Part shown: in pieces, positions 57,485 to 64,000 of the stretch | How positions within the stretch are numbered: the first letter of the stretch is position 1 | How the letters are laid out: each line of letters opens with the position of its first letter | Origin: Amycolatopsis vancoresmycina | GTDB lineage: Bacteria; Actinomycetota; Actinomycetes; Mycobacteriales; Pseudonocardiaceae | Length of the DNA: 64,000 nucleotides | NCBI RefSeq assembly: GCF_000716785.1 | Contig: NZ_JNYY01000006.1 | Coordinates: 248,001-312,000, forward strand | Direction of reading: 5' to 3' | Translations under genes and position numbers: made by a program | Notes under the pieces: model-generated | The model's input: the letters and a program-made list of their open reading frames with translations, nothing else | What the model was told of the DNA's origin: nothing | Database searches by the model: none

Positions 57485-58317
57485 GGCATCCGGACGGTCC
57501 GCAGGAACTCGGGCAGCAGCCACGGCCGCGGCCCGCTGACCCACACCCCGCCGAGCAACGCCGCACGCAGCCGGGAGATCCGGCCGAACATCATCGGGAC
57601 CAGCACCGCCGGATCGAACTTCAAGCGCAAGTCGGCCGTTCCGTCCGGCGCCTCCAGCCGCAGCCGGCCGTGCTGCAGCGCCAGCACGGCCGGTGCCGTG
57701 TACGACGACCGGAACTCCACCGCGATGCGGCGGGCGGCCGGCTTGGCGTCGTCCAGCAGGCGGCCCATGTCGTTGCGCACCATGCCGAACAGGAACAGCT
57801 CGAGGAACAGCGCCTCCAGCCGCGCCGGGATCCGCCACGGCCGCCCGGCCGCGCGGGCGATGTCGAGGCCGTGGATCAGCAGCTCGTTCACCAGGTGGGC
57901 CAGGACGCCCGCCACCGGGACCCGGGATCCGCCCAGCCACCACACCGGCTTCTCCGGGTCGAGGTCCGCGCTGACGAGCAGGAGCTGGGCGATGTCCGTG
58001 CGCAGCCGCTCGGCCAGGCGGAGCGGATCGCGTTCCGGGTACAGCCGCAGCGCCAGGGCGTTCATCTCGGCGATCGCGTCCACGCTGACCGAGTCGATCG
58101 GCGCCGCCAGGCCCGGCAGCGGGAGCGGGCCGCCGTCACCGCGGATCATCCCGGTGTACATCAGGGCGATCATGCCCACGTGCGCGGCCGTTTCCGCGAT
58201 CGACCACTCGCCGAGCGATCTCGCGTCCGGATTCCGGATTCCGGTGAGCAGGTCCGCGAACCGGCCGCCGACCTCCGGCAGGGCTGCGCGCACTGCGTGC
58301 CACTGTTGGACCGTCAC
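57481..58317 (-). CDS. Maleylpyruvate isomerase-like (MDMPI/DinB) protein
   Basis: A 278-residue protein with an N-terminal DinB/MDMPI domain: RSLGEWSIAETAAHVGMIAL carries the metal His, and ELLIHGLDIARAAGRPWRIP carries further ligands. The C-terminal half (FRSSYTAPAVLALQHGRLRL) resembles the SCP2-like domain often found in this family. It is presumably a metal- and mycothiol-dependent enzyme of unknown substrate. It starts at GTG 58317. The CTAG stop overlap with the DHFR-like gene marks tight packing. Confidence 0.78.
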   Translation of the reverse strand: MTVQQWHAVRAALPEVGGRFADLLTGIRNPDARSLGEWSIAETAAHVGMIALMYTGMIRGDGGPLPLPGLAAPIDSVSVDAIAEMNALALRLYPERDPLRLAERLRTDIAQLLLVSADLDPEKPVWWLGGSRVPVAGVLAHLVNELLIHGLDIARAAGRPWRIPARLEALFLELFLFGMVRNDMGRLLDDAKPAARRIAVEFRSSYTAPAVLALQHGRLRLEAPDGTADLRLKFDPAVLVPMMFGRISRLRAALLGGVWVSGPRPWLLPEFLRTVRMP

Positions 58318-58414
58318 AGCCTTCGACGCTAACGCGCGGGCGCACCGGCCCGGATCTTCGAAGGTGCGGACATCTTCGGGCCGGGCCGCTCCACCGTGAG
58401 TAGTGGAGCTCGCA

Positions 58415-58456
58415 GCGGTAACCGGCCAGTCGGGGGGCGTGCCGGCCGGTTACCGC
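58415..58456 (-). terminator. Hairpin terminator after the DUF4232 genes
   Basis: GCGGTAACCGGCC and its perfect complement (13 bp) enclose a 16-base loop, 72 bases beyond the stop of the leftward lipoprotein gene at 58529. The rest of the 58318-58528 gap shows no gene. Confidence 0.6.
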
Positions 58457-58528
58457 CGCACCGAGGAAGAGGGGGCCTCGCGCCAGGAATGACGCGCGGC
58501 TTCGTGCTTCACTCGATCGAGTGATGGG

Positions 58529-59125
58529 TTAGGCCGGATCGGCCAGGATGCCGTTCACGTACGAGCCCGGGTGGGTTGCCGCGTCCTGGCGGAGAACCGG
58601 CAGGTCAGCGGGCCATTCGACGGTCAGCGGCCGGGTCTGGCCCGGTGGGATCGTGACCAGCTTTGCCGGTGTCCAGGTCGCCCCGCCCTCCGCCGGGGTC
58701 AGGACCGTGATCGTCGCCGACGCCGTCGTCCCGGGGGTCACCTCGTTGTACTTCACGCCGTTGTCGACGCGCGGCAGGTGGTACACCGGGCCGAACGCCG
58801 GATCGTCCGGGCCCACCAGGTCGACGCCCGGCACACCGTGCAGGCCACACGTGTGGTCCGAGGTGTTCCGGTAGGTCAGCGGCACGTCGAACTGGCCGGG
58901 TGCGCCGGCCTTCTCGGCGGGCTTGCCCAGCGAGACCGCCAGGTCGGCCGTGGTGCACCGCGGGGTGGCGGCCGAAGCCGGAGCCACGCCACCCCCGGCG
59001 GGAGCGGCGGCGGCCGGAGCGGCGGCGGCGCCACCCGCAGCCGGCGTCGCCGCCGTGGACGTGCCGCACGCCGCCAGCGCGAACGCCCCCGCCACCGTGC
59101 CGAGCCCGATCAAGATGCGCTTCAT
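58529..59125 (-). CDS. DUF4232 lipoprotein
   Basis: A 198-residue lipoprotein. The signal peptide MKRILIGLGTVAGAFALAAC ends with the lipobox LAAC (lipid-modified C20), followed by an Ala/Pro/Gly-rich linker. The DUF4232 domain has a conserved Cys pair (PRCTTADLAVS and NTSDHTCGLHGVPGVDLVGP) that could form a disulphide, and TIPPGQTRPLTVEWPA at the end. It is anchored on the outer face of the membrane; the function is unknown. The next gene upstream, 20 bases away, is a paralogue. Confidence 0.85.
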   Translation of the reverse strand: MKRILIGLGTVAGAFALAACGTSTAATPAAGGAAAAPAAAAPAGGGVAPASAATPRCTTADLAVSLGKPAEKAGAPGQFDVPLTYRNTSDHTCGLHGVPGVDLVGPDDPAFGPVYHLPRVDNGVKYNEVTPGTTASATITVLTPAEGGATWTPAKLVTIPPGQTRPLTVEWPADLPVLRQDAATHPGSYVNGILADPA

Positions 59126-59145
59126 GCGAGTTCCCCTCTGAAATT

Positions 59146-59634
59146 TCAGTTGCTGACCGGCGTGACGACGACCGTGTCGCCCTTCAGCGGCGCCCCGGCG
59201 GGCCACGCGACGCTCACCGGCTGGCCGTACGGGCCGGTCGGCAGGTCGAACGTGACGAAGTCCGGCGTCGCAGGCGCGGCGGCCGCGCGCTGCACGATCC
59301 GGGACACCGCGGGGTGGCCCGCACGCAGGTTCACCGGCAGCGCTTCGCTGCCGTCCGGCGTCGCGGTCACCGGCAGGCGCTGCCCGCCGGACAGGAAGGA
59401 CACCGCCGTCGGCGCGCCCGCCAGCTTGCAGTTCGTGGTCGGCGAAGCCGCCGTGTAGGTGAGCACGTAAGCCTCGTGCCCGGCGGCGTTCGACGGGTCC
59501 GGCGCCACGGTCACCCGCACGTCCGAAGCCCCGCACGGGTGATCGCTGGGCATGGCGTTCGCCGTCCCGCCCGCCAGGACCAGCCCACCGGCCAGCAGAC
59601 CCCCGGCGATCAGCGCGGTTCCAGCTCGCTTCAT
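59146..59634 (-). CDS. Secreted DUF4232 protein
   Basis: A 162-residue exported protein. The signal peptide AGTALIAGGLLAGGLVLAGG ends ANA before MPSDHP; no lipobox is present, so it is secreted rather than anchored. The DUF4232 domain has a Cys pair (HPCGASDV and TTNCKLAGAP) and a beta-rich C-terminus. It is paralogous to the lipoprotein next door and shares its operon. It starts at ATG 59634 after AGGGAGGA. It stands 130 bases downstream of the CHAT gene. Confidence 0.85.
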   Translation of the reverse strand: MKRAGTALIAGGLLAGGLVLAGGTANAMPSDHPCGASDVRVTVAPDPSNAAGHEAYVLTYTAASPTTNCKLAGAPTAVSFLSGGQRLPVTATPDGSEALPVNLRAGHPAVSRIVQRAAAAPATPDFVTFDLPTGPYGQPVSVAWPAGAPLKGDTVVVTPVSN

Positions 59635-59764
59635 GGTCGTCCTCCCTGTTCCGTGATCGACTGGACTCACCGGGAAAGATGCCCACCTGCCCCGCGGGGA
59701 TGCGCCGGGATGCGATCGATCACCGCAAAGCAACCCGCAAGATCGCCGGACGTCGGAAAGAGTG

Positions 59765-62311
59765 TCAGCTGCGGCCGAAGCACACGAACGGCATCAGCGG
59801 TTCCGCCTGCGCCGCGTCCGCCAGTGCCCGCGCCGGCGGCGTGCCCACCGACAGCGCCTTGTGGAACGCCAGCATCACGCCGCCCGCGGTGCGGTCGTCG
59901 ACCCGGGCCACGCTCGACACCACCGTGCGGCTGCCGCCGTAGAGCAGCGCCGCCGTGAAGCCGAGGACCTCGTCGCCCGCGCGGACCACCGCCTGCCCGA
60001 CGTCGCACGAGGACAGCACCACCTGCTCCGGCGCCGTCGCCAGCTGCTGGACGTCGTAGGCCATCAGCGGCCCGTCGGCCAGGTTGAGCCGCGAAAACAG
60101 CACGTTCTCCTGCTCGTGGTGGCCGTGCGCGGCGAAGTGGGCCAGCCGGCAGCCGTCGAACGCCTTGAGCGTGGCCGCGACCGTGGCGTCCGGGCCGGTC
60201 AGCACCTCCGCGTCCGGGTACAGCGACGCCAGCCGGGCCACCTCCGCCTCCGCGTGGGTCAGGTCGGAGCCCGCGACGAGCAGCGGCGCCCCGGTCGCCC
60301 GGCCGGCCCGGCGGCCCGCGTCGAGCCAGGCCGACGACGACGGCGTGACCGTCACCGGGCGGCCACGCAACGTCGGCAGCAGCCCCCACGGGATCGCCGA
60401 AAGCGCGCCGGTCGGCACCACGACGACGTCGAGGTCGCCGAGCCGGGACGCCAGCGGCGCCAGCAGGATCGCGTCCAGCGCCGTCACCTGCGTCCGCACC
60501 GACCGGCGGATCACCTGGTCCAGCTGCGGCGGCAGCTGGCGCCCGCACAACGCGTCGAGGTCGCTGTGCAGCCGCGCGACCGGTTCCGCGACCGCCGACG
60601 CCGGGCCGAGCTCGACCAGCGCCACCCGGTGGTTCGCGATCACCTGCGCGCACAGCGCGCCGTGGTCGGCGAGGAAGCACACCATCGCGCTGCCGGTCGC
60701 CGCGAGCTCGTCGCCGACCTCGCGCAGCTTCGCCTCCGAATGCTCGGCGTCCACGCCTTCGGCCTGCCAGCCCTTGGCGCGGATCTCCCGTTCCAGCGCG
60801 GCACACCGCTTCACGGCCTGGCTGTCCGGCTTCCCGGACAGCTCGCCCGCGCGGATCTGCATCGACAGGAACCGCAGCTCGGCGACGGCGTCCACGGTCT
60901 CCGGGTGCGCGGGCGGGCGCACCGGCCGGAACCGGAACGCCTGGGCGCGCGACCGGTCGAGCCAGCGGAACACCACACCGGGCGACCGCTGGGCGAGGGC
61001 GGCGGCGAGGCCCGCGTCGGCGAGTTCCTTACCCAGCGACGTCGTCCCGGTCTGCAGGTCGACGCTGCCGAACCGGCTTCGGTGCCGCTGCAGCTGCGTC
61101 AGCCCGGCCCGCGCGTTCGCGAACGTGACGCGCCGGTGGCCGCTCGCGGCGCCGAGTTCGGCCAGCGCGAGCCGCCGCACCAGACGGTTCTCCAGCGGCG
61201 CGGTCCGGCGGTCGCGCGGGGCGATGCCGGCGCGGGCGCCGTCCAGGTCACCGAGCGCGATCCGGGCCCGCGCGGCCAGCAGCGCCGCGATTTCGGCGTC
61301 GTTGCGCAGGCCGAGGCCGGTGAGGCGGTCCGCGAGCGCGGTCGCCTCCGCCGAGACGCGCGAAATCCGCCGCCCGGCCGCGAAGTCCGCGCGCAGCACG
61401 GTCAGCTGCGCCACCGCCGCCCAGGTTTCGTTGCCACGACGGCGAAAGCGTCGTTCCGCGCGGCCGGCCCAGCTGCGCGCGGCGGCCGGGTCGCCGCTCG
61501 CCAGCGCGGCCAGCGCCCGCGTCAGCTCGGCTTCGGCGTGTTCCTGGTTCATCCGCAGCCGCGGGAACTGCTCCAGCGCCGCGTCCAGTTCGGCGGCGGC
61601 TTCGTGCGGCAGCCCGGCGGCCAGCAGCGCCCGCGCCTTGTCGACGGCCAGCACCGGCAGCATCCCGACGCTCTGCTCGGCGTAGAACCCGCTCGCCGCG
61701 TCGAAGTCGCGCAGGGCGCCCGGGATGTCGCCGGTGAGCACGCGGGCCTGGCCGCGGCCGTGCGCGGCCTTGGCGAAGATCCGGGCCAGGCCCTCTTCTT
61801 CGGGGTGGCCGGCGCCGATCTGCTCGCACTGGTCGAGGTCGGCGAGCGCGAGCCGGACGCGCCCGGCGTACTGGTGCAGCATCGCGCGGTTGAGCAGCGT
61901 CCGGGCGAGCACGACGAACTCGCCGTGCTGCCGCAGCAGCGGGATCGCCTCGTCGAAGCACGTCAGGGCCGCGTCCATCCGGCCGATCAGGATGAGCACC
62001 AGACCACGTTGCTGCCGCAGGATCCCGCGCCCGGCGTCGGACACGAGCGCGTCGGCCTCGTCGAGCAGCGCGAGCCCGCGGGCGCTGTTGCCCAGCGCGG
62101 TTTCGACGGCCGCGTACGTGCCGAGGACGCGCGTCGCGAGGTCCGGCCAGGACGGCCAATCCGGCGGCGGTTCCGCGGCGGGCAGGCCGAGCAGCCGCGC
62201 GGCGGAGCGGATCAGCCGGCCGCCGACCACCGGCTGGCCGTCGTTGGTCGCCGCGACCGCACGCCGGTGCAGCTCGCGGACCCGGTCTTCGACCTTCGGG
62301 GACGCGACCAC
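59765..62311 (-). CDS. CHAT-domain caspase-like protein with TPR repeats
   Basis: An 848-residue protein. The first two thirds are TPR-like helical repeats (LGTYAAVETALGNSARGLAL, MLHQYAGRVRLALADLDQCE, ALTRALAALASGDPAAARSW). The C-terminal CHAT domain has the catalytic dyad H729 in LAHFAAHGHHE and C769 in VVLSSCDVGQAVVRAGDEV. CHAT is a caspase-fold protease usually controlled by its TPRs; in other bacteria it cleaves partner proteins in immunity. The GTG start 62311 follows AAAGGGC. Upstream on the same strand are a small protein, a sigma factor and an S8 protease, forming one module. Confidence 0.9.
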   Translation of the reverse strand: MVASPKVEDRVRELHRRAVAATNDGQPVVGGRLIRSAARLLGLPAAEPPPDWPSWPDLATRVLGTYAAVETALGNSARGLALLDEADALVSDAGRGILRQQRGLVLILIGRMDAALTCFDEAIPLLRQHGEFVVLARTLLNRAMLHQYAGRVRLALADLDQCEQIGAGHPEEEGLARIFAKAAHGRGQARVLTGDIPGALRDFDAASGFYAEQSVGMLPVLAVDKARALLAAGLPHEAAAELDAALEQFPRLRMNQEHAEAELTRALAALASGDPAAARSWAGRAERRFRRRGNETWAAVAQLTVLRADFAAGRRISRVSAEATALADRLTGLGLRNDAEIAALLAARARIALGDLDGARAGIAPRDRRTAPLENRLVRRLALAELGAASGHRRVTFANARAGLTQLQRHRSRFGSVDLQTGTTSLGKELADAGLAAALAQRSPGVVFRWLDRSRAQAFRFRPVRPPAHPETVDAVAELRFLSMQIRAGELSGKPDSQAVKRCAALEREIRAKGWQAEGVDAEHSEAKLREVGDELAATGSAMVCFLADHGALCAQVIANHRVALVELGPASAVAEPVARLHSDLDALCGRQLPPQLDQVIRRSVRTQVTALDAILLAPLASRLGDLDVVVVPTGALSAIPWGLLPTLRGRPVTVTPSSSAWLDAGRRAGRATGAPLLVAGSDLTHAEAEVARLASLYPDAEVLTGPDATVAATLKAFDGCRLAHFAAHGHHEQENVLFSRLNLADGPLMAYDVQQLATAPEQVVLSSCDVGQAVVRAGDEVLGFTAALLYGGSRTVVSSVARVDDRTAGGVMLAFHKALSVGTPPARALADAAQAEPLMPFVCFGRS

Positions 62312-62412
62312 GTGCTGCCCTTTCGGCCGGGGAAGGACGCCCCGGATCGTACCTCCGGGTCAGAGGTACCAGGCAGCTCTCGCGAACCCCCGCGAGTTCC
62401 CCCGCCGGCGAT

Positions 62413-62466
62413 GTCGCGAATGACTCATTCGGGACGTCCGAGGTCGCGAATGAGTCATTCGCGACC
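62413..62466. repeat. CGCGAATGA palindromes
   Basis: A perfect 25-base palindrome with 12-base arms, GGTCGCGAATGA-G-TCATTCGCGACC, lies at 62442-62466. A second, slightly degenerate copy GTCGCGAATGACTCATTCG lies at 62413-62431. They fill the 180-base gap before the CHAT gene and could be a terminator or a protein-binding repeat. Confidence 0.65.
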
Positions 62467-62491
62467 TTGCCCGGGCCCGGGAACCCGCGCG

Positions 62492-62977
62492 TCAGAGCTC
62501 GATCGCGGGTGTGCTCACCGTCCTCGACCGGCCGAGCGTCCGCACCAGGACCTGGACCATCCCGTGCGGCACGCCGCTCACCGCGAAGCGGCCCTCCGCG
62601 TCCGACGTCGTCGTCAGGGGGCCGGTCGCGGTGCGGACCTCGATCGGGTGCTCGGCGGGCGGGGTCAGCCAGCCGTCCAGGCGGATCGTCCCGCCGGGTT
62701 CCGGGCTCACGTTCACCATGATCGTCAGGCTTTCGCTGTCGAACGTGATGAGCCGTCCCTGTTCGGCGGCGCTGCGCGTGATCGCGAGCGCCTCCTGCTC
62801 GCGGATGCGCATCACCTCCAGGTCGACGTCCTCCAGCTGGATCGCGAACCGGATCTGGTCCACCAGCGTGGCGGGCATCGGGTCGGCGTCTTCCCACAGC
62901 TCGCGCACGCCGGCCAGCAGCCGGAAGTCGAGCTCGTCCAAGGGCTCGTCGGCGCCTGGTGGTTCGACGGTGGTCAC
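62492..62977 (-). CDS. Hypothetical protein in the CHAT module
   Basis: A 161-residue protein. The N-terminal half is helical and acidic (LDELDFRLLAGVRELWEDAD), then a C-terminal strand-rich domain resembles a carboxypeptidase-regulatory or Ig-like fold (GTIRLDGWLTPPAEHPIEVR, SDAEGRFAVSGVPHGMVQVL). I do not recognise a named family. GTG 62977 overlaps the sigma-factor stop as GTGA, so it is coupled to that gene. In this position it could be an anti-sigma factor or a substrate or adaptor of the protease module. Confidence 0.7.
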   Translation of the reverse strand: MTTVEPPGADEPLDELDFRLLAGVRELWEDADPMPATLVDQIRFAIQLEDVDLEVMRIREQEALAITRSAAEQGRLITFDSESLTIMVNVSPEPGGTIRLDGWLTPPAEHPIEVRTATGPLTTTSDAEGRFAVSGVPHGMVQVLVRTLGRSRTVSTPAIEL

Positions 62978-63549
62978 AGCCAATCTCCTTCGCCGTTGGC
63001 GAGTAGCTGCTCGCGCAGGCGCGCGAGACAGCGTCCCCTGGTCGGGCCGATACTCCCCCTCGGCATACCCAGCCGGGCGCCCACTTCGGCGTAGTCCGGC
63101 CGGTGCACGAACGCCACGATCCGCAGCAGGCTGCGGCAGCGTTCGGGCAGGTTGTCCACCGCGCGCCACAACCGCGCGCGCTGGTCGTCGCGCAGCACCC
63201 CCTCCTCGGGTGCCGGTGCCACTTCGGTCAGCCGCTCCGGGAGCTCCGGCAGCGGCCGTTCGACCTGACGCCGTTCCCCCGTGCGCCAGGCCTCCCGTTT
63301 GGTGACGGTGATCAGCCAGCCGGTCAGCGCGACCGGCGAGCGGATCTCCGCGAACGAGCCGAGCAGCCGCAGCCACGCCGTCTGCACGACGTCACCCGCC
63401 TGGTCGGCGTCGAGCCCCTGGTCACGCGCGACCTGCCAGAGCAGCGGCGTGAGCAGGGAGACCAGCTCGTCCAGCGCCGCGCGGTCGCCCTCCCGCGCGG
63501 CGCCGAACAGGGCCGCGACGCGGCCGTGGTCGGTCTTGGCCACGTTCAC
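62974..63549 (-). CDS. Sigma-70 family (ECF-like) RNA polymerase sigma factor
   Basis: A 191-residue sigma factor. Region 2 is LTPLLWQVARDQGLDADQAG, followed by VVQTAWLRLLGSFAEIRSPV; region 4 contains LPERCRSLLRIVAFVHRPDY and GARLGMPRGSIGPTRGRCLA. Length is typical for an ECF factor. GTG 63549 overlaps the stop of the S8 protease gene by 4 bases, and the next gene overlaps its own stop. Being inside a protease-CHAT operon, it may be released or activated by proteolysis. Confidence 0.9.
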   Translation of the reverse strand: MNVAKTDHGRVAALFGAAREGDRAALDELVSLLTPLLWQVARDQGLDADQAGDVVQTAWLRLLGSFAEIRSPVALTGWLITVTKREAWRTGERRQVERPLPELPERLTEVAPAPEEGVLRDDQRARLWRAVDNLPERCRSLLRIVAFVHRPDYAEVGARLGMPRGSIGPTRGRCLARLREQLLANGEGDWL

Positions 63550-64000
63550 AACGAGCCCAGCGCGGTCCAGGCGCGCTTGACGACGGTTTCGCGGTCGGCC
63601 GTGGCGAGGTCACCGGAGTGCAGCAGGGCCTTGCCGAGCTCGGCGGCGGCCAGCGGCGCGGCGAACGACGTCCCGTCCCAGACCGCGAAGCCGGCGCTGT
63701 AGTCGTCCGGGTCGAAGGAGGCGCGCCCGAAGCCGGGCACCTCGTGGTCGGCGGCCGCGGTGCCGCGGACGTCCGTCGGGAACGTGCTGACGACGCCGGC
63801 GCCGGTCGCCCAGCAGCGCACCCACGGGCCTTCGTTGGAGAACAACGCCTTGCTGGCGGCGACATCGGGGTTGAGCGCGCCGACGCTGATCACCTGCGGG
63901 CCGCAGCCGCTGCCGAGCGGCTGGTCGGCGAAGGCCGCCGGGTAGAACCGGCGCGTGGTGGCGTCGTTGCCCGCGGCGGCGACGACCAGCACGCCGAGCC
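63546..64000 (-). CDS. S8 (subtilisin-like) serine peptidase, N-terminal part outside the window
   Basis: The C-terminal 150 residues of a subtilase. The oxyanion Asn is seen in LVVAAAGNDATTR, the catalytic Ser in WDGTSFAAPLAAAELGKALL, and the intervening GCGPQVISVGALNPDVAASK and GPWVRCWATGAGVVSTFPT strands are standard. The Asp and His parts of the triad, and any signal peptide, lie beyond base 64,000. Its stop overlaps the sigma-factor GTG. It heads the S8 - sigma - small protein - CHAT group. Confidence 0.9.
   Translation of the reverse strand, partial: LGVLVVAAAGNDATTRRFYPAAFADQPLGSGCGPQVISVGALNPDVAASKALFSNEGPWVRCWATGAGVVSTFPTDVRGTAAADHEVPGFGRASFDPDDYSAGFAVWDGTSFAAPLAAAELGKALLHSGDLATADRETVVKRAWTALGSL

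Noticed and set aside
59762..63094. An 1110-codon + strand frame opposite the CHAT module
   Set aside because: It is low-complexity Arg/Gly/Ala-rich sequence antisense to CHAT, the small protein and part of the sigma gene.
1..64000. tRNA, rRNA, insertion sequences or prophage genes
   Set aside because: No cloverleaf-like or rRNA-like sequence, transposase, integrase or terminal inverted repeats were seen on either strand by eye.

Overview
This is a very G+C-rich, gene-dense actinobacterial chromosome segment. Many genes start with GTG and are coupled by ATGA or GTGA overlaps. Its content (an ectoine/hydroxyectoine operon, a BTAD/NB-ARC regulator, the aerobic box benzoate pathway, Streptomyces-type gas-vesicle genes, MurT/GatD, ECF42 with YCII partners, and many short intergenic palindromes) fits a soil filamentous actinomycete, probably Pseudonocardiaceae and most like Amycolatopsis. 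That placement is inference from gene content. I see no rRNA, tRNA, IS element or CRISPR array.

Layout. 1-1.7 kb: the end of an unknown gene and a small membrane protein. 1.9-4.7 kb: a large AfsR/SARP-like regulator. 5.2-8.4 kb: ectA-ectB-ectC-ectD, read leftward. 8.6-11.7 kb: a membrane-anchored patatin. 11.7-12.05 kb: a deletion scar. 12.05-14.07 kb: a DUF445/Abi-alpha pair. 14.2-17.6 kb: housekeeping and regulatory genes. 17.7-23.2 kb: an aerobic benzoate operon (boxC, boxB, benzoate-CoA ligase, amidohydrolase). 23.7-24.8 kb: a GNAT gene preceded by a short leader peptide and a hairpin. 24.8-29.4 kb: a GH3 glucosidase and several regulator/enzyme pairs. 29.5-33.4 kb: an EACC1 gene coupled to a caspase-chaperonin fusion, facing a zinc-ribbon/M48 protease pair. 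33.6-41 kb: MarR/DUF1579, an ABC transporter/hydrolase, two hydratase-family genes and VOC proteins. 40.8-44.1 kb: a compact gas-vesicle cluster ending in an NHL-repeat gene. 44.3-48.3 kb: a sensor kinase/regulator pair behind murT-gatD. 48.4-53.1 kb: an oxidoreductase/TetR pair, an A+T-richer gap with DnaA-box-like sites, then IclR and a lactate permease. 53.1-58.3 kb: ECF42 with two YCII proteins, an Rsm22-type methyltransferase and others. 58.5-64 kb: two DUF4232 exported proteins, then a CHAT/TPR - sigma - S8 protease module cut by the window end.

The most exciting item is the pair at 29,488-31,790. The second protein joins a caspase-fold protease domain (H91, C141/C142) through a proline linker to a segment that I read as a degenerate GroEL/HSP60 chaperonin covering equatorial, intermediate and apical parts. 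The first protein is an EACC1-type companion, which is known from NTP-regulated biological-conflict systems. A second caspase-like effector (CHAT, with TPRs, an S8 protease and a sigma factor) lies about 30 kb away, and an Abi-alpha gene is also present, so the window carries several candidate defence or programmed-death modules.

Regulation is unusually legible. Clear palindromes lie between divergent regulator/target pairs. An ECF42-type promoter (TGTCGA-N17-CGA) precedes the YCII-ECF42 operon. A leaderless-type promoter precedes boxC. A leader peptide with a strong Shine-Dalgarno sequence and an 18-bp palindrome precedes the GNAT gene. Intergenic regions also carry several families of repeats: 21-bp units, GTGAGTGG hairpins, CGCGAATGA palindromes and a 17-bp tandem.
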